A DNA stretch of 25,631 bases, from positions 1-25,631 of the IMG/VR virus record IMGVR_UViG_3300022836_000035. One strand, 5' to 3'. The position numbers were made by a program, and so were the translations under genes. This DNA is from a virus. Positions 6,995 to 12,566 of the stretch are shown here, piece by piece. Under the pieces are notes generated by a model that made no database searches, had not been told where the DNA came from, and was given only the letters and a program-made list of their open reading frames with translations. How positions within the stretch are numbered: the stretch's first letter is position 1; each line of letters begins with the position of its first letter.

Positions 6995-7176
6995 ATTACG
7001 ACCTAATAGATAACATCGAAGTAGACGGAATAGATACAAACGACTATCCAGACTTTTGCGACGCTTTTATAGTCTCAGCGGACTACGAGGGCAAAGCAAT
7101 GACAGACGAGCAAATAGATACCTTAAACGAGGATTACAACTTTATACACGACTGCGTTTATACACAACTTTTTTAA
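6991..7176 (+). CDS. Conserved small acidic phage protein, 61 residues
   Basis: The product MNYDLIDNIEVDGIDTNDYP... continues with FCDAFIVSADYEGKAMTDEQ and LNEDYNFIHDCVYTQLF. The run 'DYPDFCDAFI...A...G..MTDEQ...LNED..F' resembles a small, recurring protein of Bacteroidota phages, recalled from general knowledge, with no assigned function. It is strongly acidic. The start codon overlaps the preceding stop (ATGA) and the next gene begins at the base after its own stop, so the three genes form one translational unit. Confidence 0.7.
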   Translation: MNYDLIDNIEVDGIDTNDYPDFCDAFIVSADYEGKAMTDEQIDTLNEDYNFIHDCVYTQLF

Positions 7177-7470
7177 ATGAGCATACCCGTAATATTTGAC
7201 AATCCTCACGAATTTTTTGAGGAGGCTACAAATCAAAACTATACAGACGCGCACGATTTATTTTATAGGTCTATGGTCGAGTATTTGCTAGACGAGTCTA
7301 TACAGTATGTATGTACGTTTATTTATAACGAATACGACAAGTATCATTTTGAGCCGCTATGTGACGACGACGAGCAGATTCTCTCCAGAGACGCCCTGCT
7401 TTACTTTGAATATATCGAGGAGTACGAATCCTGTCAATTAATATTTGAGGTTTTAAACGTTGAGGATTAG
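7177..7470 (+). CDS. Hypothetical acidic protein, 97 residues
   Basis: Starts directly after the previous stop codon. The product is very acidic and aromatic, with predicted helices (HEFFEEATNQNYTDAHDLFY, RSMVEYLLDESIQYVCTFIY) and ends in EVLNVED. No membrane span or known motif. Highly acidic small early proteins in phages sometimes mimic DNA and block host DNA-binding proteins, but there is no direct support for that here. It is the last gene before the second host-type promoter. Confidence 0.7.
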   Translation: MSIPVIFDNPHEFFEEATNQNYTDAHDLFYRSMVEYLLDESIQYVCTFIYNEYDKYHFEPLCDDDEQILSRDALLYFEYIEEYESCQLIFEVLNVED

Positions 7471-7508
7471 ATAGTTATAAATTATTTTTGAGAAATGTTG
7501 TTTTTTAT

Positions 7509-7540
7509 TTGGTGTAAACAAATAAAGGTTTGTATATTTG
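7509..7540 (+). promoter_or_regulatory. Bacteroidota-type promoter, second cassette
   Basis: TTG at 7509-7511 and a perfect TAnnTTTG (TATATTTG) at 7533-7540, separated by 21 bases. Transcription should start near 7547, leaving a leader of about 25 bases, rich in A and C, before ATG 7572. This places an upstream in-frame ATG at 7530 inside the promoter, so it cannot be the start codon for this transcript. Confidence 0.8.
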
Positions 7541-7571
7541 TATCAAACAAAAACAACTAAACACAAAAATT

Positions 7572-7754
7572 ATGAGCTACGTTAAAATTTCAGACAGAAA
7601 CTTAAAAAAAGTAAAAGTAACGATACTATCTCAAGGTAATAAATTTTCAAAAGTAATTAGAGAAGATAGAGTTAACAGATTTGTTAGCGACGTAGTATTC
7701 TTTAATAAATTAACAGGTAAGCCTTATATGGTTAACGTAAAAGAACTAGCATAA
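7572..7754 (+). CDS. Small basic protein, paralog of the gene at 5530
   Basis: The 60-residue protein begins MSYVKISDRNLKKVKVTILS and contains IREDRVNRFVSD and FFNKLTGKPYMVNVKELA. It is a full-length paralog of the 5530 product; the least conserved part is residues 21-29. I chose ATG 7572 because the other protein starts at the matching residue (MAYIKIADRN) and because an ATG 14 codons upstream lies within the promoter. No known family recognised. Two separately promoted copies suggest a dose or timing effect, or divergence of function. A GGGGAG/CTCCCC hairpin follows eight bases after the stop. Confidence 0.85.
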   Translation: MSYVKISDRNLKKVKVTILSQGNKFSKVIREDRVNRFVSDVVFFNKLTGKPYMVNVKELA

Positions 7755-7762
7755 CAACCAAA

Positions 7763-7781
7763 GGGGAGCTAACTACTCCCC
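7763..7781 (+). promoter_or_regulatory. GGGGAG/CTCCCC hairpin without T-run
   Basis: Perfect six-base stem (7763-7768 with 7776-7781) with a seven-base loop, then an A-rich stretch and ATG 7798. Without Ts it is a poor terminator; it may protect the upstream transcript end or limit translation of the next gene. The stem is identical to the one at 5715. Confidence 0.5.
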
Positions 7782-7797
7782 AAATAACAAAAACCCT

Positions 7798-7959
7798 ATG
7801 GAATTAAAAACAGCACTTAATAGATTATTCGACAAAGACCTAGATTTAAACTCTAAGCAGCAGCATATTTTAATTACAATTATAGGCGCGCATTCGAGGC
7901 ACGAATTTAAAGCAGGCTTACAAGCTGCAAAGGAATTAAAAAAAACCCTAGACTTTTAA
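7798..7959 (+). CDS. Small hypothetical protein, 53 residues
   Basis: ATG 7798 to stop 7959. The product is predicted mostly helical: MELKTALNRLFDKDLDL, a middle part QQHILITIIGAHSRHEF and a lysine-rich end AAKELKKTLDF. The central stretch is only weakly hydrophobic, so a membrane span is unlikely. No family recognised. It lies between the second paralog and the last small early gene, three bases before the latter's start, and is probably expressed from the promoter at 7509 by read-through of the hairpin. Confidence 0.55.
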   Translation: MELKTALNRLFDKDLDLNSKQQHILITIIGAHSRHEFKAGLQAAKELKKTLDF

Positions 7960-7962
7960 ATT

Positions 7963-8082
7963 ATGAGAAAATTAATACATAAATTTCTAGTAAAAAATTC
8001 AATAGTACCATATAAGACAATCACATTAAAAACGGGCGTAGTTGTAAATCACTACAGAGACGGACTCGTAGACGTTAGTTAA
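7963..8082 (+). CDS. Small basic hypothetical protein, 39 residues
   Basis: ATG 7963, three bases after the previous stop. The basic product has an N-terminal helix MRKLIHKFLVKN and a beta-like part (KTITLKTGVVVNHYRDGLVD). No family recognised. Its stop codon lies within the first of three tandem 10-base repeats, and a strong terminator follows 30 bases later, so it is the last gene of the early block. Confidence 0.5.
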   Translation: MRKLIHKFLVKNSIVPYKTITLKTGVVVNHYRDGLVDVS

Positions 8083-8110
8083 TTTTGTTTAGTTTTGTTT
8101 AGTTTTGTTA
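8081..8110 (+). repeat. Three tandem 10-base repeats (AGTTTTGTTT)
   Basis: The units are AATTTTGTTT, AGTTTTGTTT and AGTTTTGTTA, with no gap. The 10-base period nearly equals a DNA helical turn, so the TTTTG cores lie on one face, as in a protein-binding site or a bent segment. They sit directly before the terminator at the early/late boundary. Confidence 0.75.
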
Positions 8111-8111
8111 G

Positions 8112-8138
8112 CCCTGCCTTAATCGGTGGGGTTTTTTT
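8112..8138 (+). terminator. Strong intrinsic terminator at the end of the early region
   Basis: Stem CCCTGCC (8112-8118) pairs with GGTGGGG (8125-8131) around the loop TTAATC, with two G-T pairs, followed by seven Ts (8132-8138). It lies between the last small early gene and the late promoter-like motif before the terminase genes. Confidence 0.8.
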
Positions 8139-8142
8139 ATAT

Positions 8143-8177
8143 AATAACAATAACAATAATAATTTGTTTTAATAATA
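8143..8177 (+). promoter_or_regulatory. Late promoter-like motif 1 (before terminase)
   Basis: AATAACA (8143-8149), 14 bases, then TTGTTTTAATAATA (8164-8177). The same two boxes with the same spacing occur at 9727, 16972 and 19757. It lies directly after the early terminator and 34 bases before the terminase small subunit start, where a late promoter is expected. Confidence 0.6.
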
Positions 8178-8211
8178 GGGTTAATACTAATAGTTAACGC
8201 CTATTAATAAT

Positions 8212-8508
8212 ATGACAAAAGGAGCAGGCAACGTCGGTTGGTCTACAAAGACGAAAGGAATAGACAGACGCAAGAATCAATTTAAGCAGCTTATAACGGA
8301 GGCAACCTCTCAAGAGAACTTTATAGCTGTCTTTCAAACTTTAGAGGCAAGCGCGATGTCTGGAGACGTCCAGAGCGCCAAGCTCTACCTAGAGTATACA
8401 GTCGGTAAACCTATGCAAAGCGTGGATATAACATCAGAGGGCAACAGCGTAAACATTCCGACTATTTCTTTTACCTCAGCTATTGACGTAACCCCAGAGG
8501 ATGAGTAA
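8212..8508 (+). CDS. Terminase small subunit-like protein
   Basis: A 98-residue protein directly before the large terminase, overlapping it by eight bases. It has a basic N-terminus (KTKGIDRRKNQFKQLI), a helical middle, and ASAMSGDVQSAKLYLEYTVG, the typical end of the helical core in small terminases of Bacteroidota phages ('SGDxxAAKLxLEYxxGKP'). The end is flexible. The small subunit recognises the phage packaging site and brings DNA to the large subunit. It is short for the family, so part of the DNA-binding domain may be reduced. Position and motif agree. Confidence 0.8.
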   Translation: MTKGAGNVGWSTKTKGIDRRKNQFKQLITEATSQENFIAVFQTLEASAMSGDVQSAKLYLEYTVGKPMQSVDITSEGNSVNIPTISFTSAIDVTPEDE

Positions 8509-9727
8509 TATAAACCTCAGCGAAAAATTTGCGCCATTGTTCGATATACCCGACGGAGTGGATACGTTTATCATAACAGGCGGAAGATTCTCTCAGAAGT
8601 CATTTGCAACGTCTCTAAGCGCTTTAAATAGTTGTACGAAGTATGGGCATCGAATTTTATATTCAAGGTATACAAACGCCTCTCTGAAGGATTCCATCTT
8701 TGCAGAGGTAGAGGAGAAAATCGAAATCATGAATCTGGAGGATTCTTTCGAGTCGCAACAAAATAGGATTGTATCAAAATTCAATAAGAGCAAAATAGTC
8801 TTTAAAGGATTAAAGGCAGGCTCGGGAGTCCAGACTGCAAACCTCAAGGGATTAAAAGATTTCTCGATGCTCATACTTGACGAGGCGGAGGAAATGCAAG
8901 ACGAAGCAATCTACGATAAGATAGTGCTATCGATTAGAGGTAACGACGCGAGCAATCCAAACAGAAATATTAAGGTATTGATTTTAAACCCTACGAGTAA
9001 GGAGCATTTTATCTATATGAAGTACTACGAGAGTAGAGGCGTGCAAGAGGGATTTAATGGAGTCAAAGATAACGTCTGTTATATACATACCTCCTACCTC
9101 GATTGTCTAGAGTTTGTACCCGATGAGATACTAGACTATTTCGAGGATATGAAAGTAAGCAATCCAATCAAATACAATCACGTCGTACTAGGCTCTTGGC
9201 TATCAAAAGCGGAGGGAGTTGTTTATACTAACTGGAGATTCGGAGAGTTTAACCCCGACGGCTTACAGGTTATCTTTGGACAGGATTACGGCTTTACAGA
9301 CCCGACAACCTTAGTAAAAATTGCCATAGATAAAAAGAACAAAATAATCTACGCAAAGGAGGAGCTATATAAATCGAAGTTAACCATCTCCGAAATATAC
9401 GCAATAAATAGACAGAGAGCAGGGCGCAATCTAATCATAGGAGACAGCGCAAGCGCAGGAACTATCGCAGAGATGCAAAAACTAGGTCTTAATATTAGAG
9501 GCGCTAAAAAAGGCGCAGGGAGTATCGCGGCAGGTGTGGCATTGATTCAAGACTACGAGCTTGTCGTGCATCCAGACTCTAACAATATGGCAAAGGAATT
9601 AAACAACTATATCTATTCAGATAAGGGCGCAAATTTATTTTGTGATTTGTACAATCATAGTCTCGATGCGCTGAGGTACGGAGTTTCTCATTTGCTTGCG
9701 AATCGTGGAAAGGTAGAGATAAGGTAA
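8501..9727 (+). CDS. terL: Terminase large subunit (DNA packaging ATPase-nuclease)
   Basis: The 408-residue protein has an N-terminal ATPase with a variant Walker A, GGRFSQKS (27-34), and Walker B MLILDEAE (123-130), and a C-terminal RNase H-type nuclease with Asp262 in FGQDYGFTDP, Asp315 in IIGDSAS and Asp389 in DALRYG. It docks on the portal, cuts concatemeric phage DNA and pumps it into the prohead using ATP. The length is normal for the family. It overlaps the small subunit by eight bases, and a late promoter-like motif begins just at its 3' end, so the two terminase genes form their own unit. Confidence 0.95.
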   Translation: MSNINLSEKFAPLFDIPDGVDTFIITGGRFSQKSFATSLSALNSCTKYGHRILYSRYTNASLKDSIFAEVEEKIEIMNLEDSFESQQNRIVSKFNKSKIVFKGLKAGSGVQTANLKGLKDFSMLILDEAEEMQDEAIYDKIVLSIRGNDASNPNRNIKVLILNPTSKEHFIYMKYYESRGVQEGFNGVKDNVCYIHTSYLDCLEFVPDEILDYFEDMKVSNPIKYNHVVLGSWLSKAEGVVYTNWRFGEFNPDGLQVIFGQDYGFTDPTTLVKIAIDKKNKIIYAKEELYKSKLTISEIYAINRQRAGRNLIIGDSASAGTIAEMQKLGLNIRGAKKGAGSIAAGVALIQDYELVVHPDSNNMAKELNNYIYSDKGANLFCDLYNHSLDALRYGVSHLLANRGKVEIR

Positions 9728-9761
9728 ATAACATTAAACCTACAAAATTGTTTTTATTATA
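9727..9761 (+). promoter_or_regulatory. Late promoter-like motif 2 (before tail chaperone)
   Basis: AATAACA (9727-9733), 14 bases, TTGTTTTTATTATA (9748-9761). The last A is the A of the start codon of the next gene, so the transcript would be leaderless or nearly so, if this is a promoter. The first A overlaps the terL stop codon. Confidence 0.55.
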
Positions 9762-10369
9762 TGACAGAGACTATTAACATTTTAGTACCCGAAAACATCG
9801 CAGATATTACTCTAGACCAATACGTCAAGTTTGAGGCATTGAGAGCAAGAGAGGATACTCTAACGGAGCAAGGAATGGTTGAGAGAGTTATATCTCTGTT
9901 TACAGGAATCAAAAAGCAAGACGTTAAAAAATTAGTACACAAAGACTACGAGGGTTTAATGGCTCAGATAATTGCAGCCTGTGAGCAACAGGTAGAATTT
10001 GAACAGCGCTTTATGCTTGACGGAGTAGAGTACGGCTTTATCCCAAACCTAGACGAGATAACGACGGCGGAGTATGTAGACCTCAGCACTATAGGAATGC
10101 AGCTCGAGGATATGCACAAAATAATGGCTATACTATTTCGCAGGATTACAGAGGAGGACTCTTTCGGTAACTATGAGATACTGCCCTATAACCATAATAA
10201 AGAGAATGACGAGGTCATGAGAGCCTGCCCTATGAATGTAGTAAACGGCGCTCTGGTTTTTTTTTGGAGTTTATCGAGAGAATTAAAGGAGGCTATCCAG
10301 AAATCTACGAAAGCTCTGGAGGAGAGAAACAAGCCTCAAGCTATTTTAAAAAATGGAATTGGTACGTGA
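9761..10369 (+). CDS. Tail assembly chaperone, zero-frame product
   Basis: A 202-residue, mostly helical, acidic protein (VPENIADITLDQYVKFEALR, later MEDMHKIMAILFRR-like helices and GALVFFWSLSREL). Its size, its place before the tail genes and tape measure, and the second overlapping frame at 10264 fit the gpG/gpGT type of tail chaperone, which coats the tape measure until the tube assembles. At residues 166-168 (Val-Phe-Phe) translation runs over nine Ts (10257-10265), from which a -1 shift would lead to a 252-residue fusion. The start ATG 9761 directly abuts the promoter-like motif. The chaperone assignment is inferred from context and architecture. Confidence 0.75.
   Translation: MTETINILVPENIADITLDQYVKFEALRAREDTLTEQGMVERVISLFTGIKKQDVKKLVHKDYEGLMAQIIAACEQQVEFEQRFMLDGVEYGFIPNLDEITTAEYVDLSTIGMQLEDMHKIMAILFRRITEEDSFGNYEILPYNHNKENDEVMRACPMNVVNGALVFFWSLSRELKEAIQKSTKALEERNKPQAILKNGIGT
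10257..10265 (+). promoter_or_regulatory. T9 slippery run for -1 frameshifting
   Basis: Nine Ts read as gtT TTT TTT TGG in the zero frame, which is a perfect X XXY YYZ slippery heptamer. A -1 slip continues as TTG GAG TTT ATC and enters the 84-codon frame ending at 10518. Confidence 0.75.
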
Positions 10370-10518
10370 GTATTGATATGTTAGCGAATAGCGATATACT
10401 GAAAATTGACAAAGTACTAGCGACAAAGGTCCACGAGTTTCACACGTTCCTCGCTCATAAATTAGACAGGCAGAAAATGGAGGCACAACTAAGAAAACCA
10501 AACGTAACACAATTATAA
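10264..10518 (+). CDS. Tail assembly chaperone, -1 frame extension (gpT-like part)
   Basis: An 84-codon frame that overlaps the end of the 9761 gene by 106 bases and lies in its -1 frame. It has no ATG before codon 39 and opens within the T9 run, so it is best read as the C-terminal part of a frameshift fusion. The residues YFKKWNWYVSIDMLANSDI and TKVHEFHTFLAHKLDRQK form a conserved-looking helical domain like the 'KKWGWYxxIxxLAxxD' region of tail chaperones in related phages, recalled from general knowledge. In lambda the equivalent T part contacts tail tube subunits. Initiation at TTG 10264 is a less likely alternative, and an under-called T in the sequence another. Confidence 0.75.
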   Translation: MEFIERIKGGYPEIYESSGGEKQASSYFKKWNWYVSIDMLANSDILKIDKVLATKVHEFHTFLAHKLDRQKMEAQLRKPNVTQL

Positions 10519-10982
10519 TGAACGCATACAGTACACTACTAAGATATATAAAAGCTCTAGCGGAGCAGGACGAGTATGTTAAAACCATAACGATGGGAGA
10601 GGATATAGACCTCAACAAAGGAAACTTATTTCCGCTTTTTAATATAGATATAACAGAGGCGACTTTTACCTCTACGGCGACAATCTCGTTTAGTCTAAAT
10701 ATACAATGCCTAGATATAAGAGAGATTAACAAAGAGAATGTAAACGACAAATTTTATCTAAACGATAACTCGACAGATAACTTTAACTCGACGCTAACGT
10801 GTTTAAATGCGCTCTGGGTAAAAATGAACAGAGACTTTGCAACTAATAATATAACGGCGTCAGATAGTCCTACCTTGCAACAGATAACGTACTCGGATAA
10901 AAATTTACTAGACGGATGGGATATGTCTTTCGATGTTGAAATGCCTATCTCAGAAACAAACCTCTGCTTTTGGATAACTTAA
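10518..10982 (+). CDS. Probable tail terminator / tail completion protein
   Basis: A 154-residue protein starting with a one-base TAATG overlap with the chaperone frame. It begins with a helix (MNAYSTLLRYIKALAEQD), then beta strands (LFPLFNIDITEATFTSTATI, CLDIREINKEN), a TLTCLNALWVKM helix, and ends WDMSFDVEMPISETN. A helix followed by a beta-sheet, the NKGNLFPL segment and the position beside a gp10-like gene fit the small tail terminator (gpU-like) proteins of siphophages, which cap the tail tube. Family similarity is inferred, not certain; another head-tail joining protein is the alternative. Confidence 0.6.
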   Translation: MNAYSTLLRYIKALAEQDEYVKTITMGEDIDLNKGNLFPLFNIDITEATFTSTATISFSLNIQCLDIREINKENVNDKFYLNDNSTDNFNSTLTCLNALWVKMNRDFATNNITASDSPTLQQITYSDKNLLDGWDMSFDVEMPISETNLCFWIT

Positions 10983-11500
10983 AGAAAATATTTGACAAGC
11001 TAGGGAGTAATGTAGTAACTCAAGCAAGAGCCAATCTAAAGAAAAAAAAGAAAGGCGGCGGAGAGCTAGATAAGTCTTTGAAGTATAAACTCAAGGGCAA
11101 AGGCATCGAGTTTACTCTAGCGGATTACTGGGAATTTGTAGACGCAGGGGTTAAAGGAAAGGGAGGAACTAAGGCGGACGGGAAAGCTTGGAAACTAAAA
11201 AAGGTAACAAATAGAAAGTTTAAGTATAAAACAAAGAAACCCCCCTTTATGGCTTTCAATGGTTGGACTATCCGCAAGGGTATAGCGCCAAGAGATGCAA
11301 AGGGAAAGTTTATGAAACGCAAGAGCTTGCTGTATGCTATAGCAAATAGCGTATTTCACACAGGTATCGAGACGACGCATTTCTTTACCGACGCTTTGGA
11401 TAACGAGATACTAAGATTAGGCGACGATATAGGAGAGGCTTTTGCTTTAGACCTAATCGACGGAATGAACATAAAAAGTAATAACGTAACAATAACATAA
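10970..11500 (+). CDS. HK97 gp10-like head-tail/minor tail protein
   Basis: The 176-residue, strongly basic protein contains KKIFDKLGSNVVTQARANLK, LADYWEFVDAGVKGKGG, FMAFNGWTIRKGIAPR and a C-terminal helix. The 'YWEFVDxGVKGxGG' stretch and the basic loop are typical of gp10-like neck or tail-completion proteins in Bacteroidota phages. It probably sits at the head-tail joint. The start is TTG at 10970, 13 bases inside the previous gene; there is no ATG nearby and the residues MDNLKKIFDKLG fit the expected start. The run of five lysines (residues 24-28) is unusual. Function from family resemblance and position. Confidence 0.65.
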   Translation: MDNLKKIFDKLGSNVVTQARANLKKKKKGGGELDKSLKYKLKGKGIEFTLADYWEFVDAGVKGKGGTKADGKAWKLKKVTNRKFKYKTKKPPFMAFNGWTIRKGIAPRDAKGKFMKRKSLLYAIANSVFHTGIETTHFFTDALDNEILRLGDDIGEAFALDLIDGMNIKSNNVTIT

Positions 11501-12564
11501 TGATAAGAGCATTAAGTCCGTACTATATAGATACACCTCTCGTGTATGGTGTAACAACCTGCGATAAATACACGCTAAATGTTTGGGTTTGGAACGGCGA
11601 CAAGTCTACTCCAGATTCTACAAATAGCTATCAGATAACGTACGAAAACACAGCGGCATCGACAGGAACGCATAGCATAAATATAAACGCTATTATACAA
11701 GACTATATCGAATTTAAAGAGCCTAGTCCGTCGCTAGTTGCAGGGGTGCAAGTTATAGACGGAGATAACCAACAATGGGTTTACACCTTTGTAACCTATG
11801 ACGCTGTCGCTACTGTAGAGCATGAGGCTACGGATATAATGACGCTAGGATATGCGTACGGAAACGAGGGCAGAAATGTTACGGCTGTAACCGATAACAC
11901 TTTATTAATACCACAGCAATATAAAGTTAACATACAAGGGAGTTTTGTATTTCCTATCTACGTACCTATAACGATAACGACTGCGGAGTCTATAACCGTA
12001 AAGTCTTATCCTGCGTTAAATATAAATTATAGCGCTACACCTGCGCAGTCAGACCTCAGCGATGAGGTTGTGAAGTATCTTTGGATTGATATATCCGTAG
12101 CGACAAATGAATCTTATATAGAGATAATCTGGAACGGCAAAACGACAACGCTAGACATTACAAACGAGTGTAGGTATACTCCCTTAGATACATTTTTCCA
12201 AAACAAAGACGGCGCTTTGCAGAGCTTTACACTATTTAAAAAGCAAGAGGAAAGCATAAACGTAACGGATAGCAGTTTCGAGACCAACAGAGGGCAGGCA
12301 TCGGACGGATTCCATCAGTTTGTAAGGTACGGCGTGCAAGCTAGAACTACTTTAACGGCGGAGACGGGTTGGCTTGACGAGGATATGAATGAGATTGTTA
12401 AACAGATACTACTAACGGAGCGTATATGGAGCTTTGCGAGTGGGGTATACACGCCTTTAAACTTAAAAATGACGTCTCAAAAGTTTAAGACTAGACAAAA
12501 CGATAGGCTAATTAACTATACAATGACGTTCGAGAAGAGTTACAACGAAATAAACAACATATAA
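11500..12564 (+). CDS. Phage structural protein, probably tail tip or baseplate
   Basis: A 354-residue, beta-rich protein that begins MIRALSPYYIDTPLVYGVTT and continues with alternating strands (YTLNVWVWNGDKSTPDSTNS) and INAIIQDYIEF. I recognise this as a type of protein found beside the tape measure and distal tail genes in Bacteroidota phages, but no specific function is known to me. A block near residues 235-265 (FFQNKDGALQSFTLFKKQEE) recalls proteins that grip a tail ring. It begins with a one-base TAATG overlap and precedes the large tail protein by two bases. Likely part of the distal tail. Confidence 0.6.
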   Translation: MIRALSPYYIDTPLVYGVTTCDKYTLNVWVWNGDKSTPDSTNSYQITYENTAASTGTHSININAIIQDYIEFKEPSPSLVAGVQVIDGDNQQWVYTFVTYDAVATVEHEATDIMTLGYAYGNEGRNVTAVTDNTLLIPQQYKVNIQGSFVFPIYVPITITTAESITVKSYPALNINYSATPAQSDLSDEVVKYLWIDISVATNESYIEIIWNGKTTTLDITNECRYTPLDTFFQNKDGALQSFTLFKKQEESINVTDSSFETNRGQASDGFHQFVRYGVQARTTLTAETGWLDEDMNEIVKQILLTERIWSFASGVYTPLNLKMTSQKFKTRQNDRLINYTMTFEKSYNEINNI

Positions 12565-12566
12565 AT

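Noticed and set aside
7530-7754. Longer form of the second paralog starting at ATG 7530
   Set aside because: The ATG is inside the promoter and the extra 14 residues have no match in the paralog at 5530.
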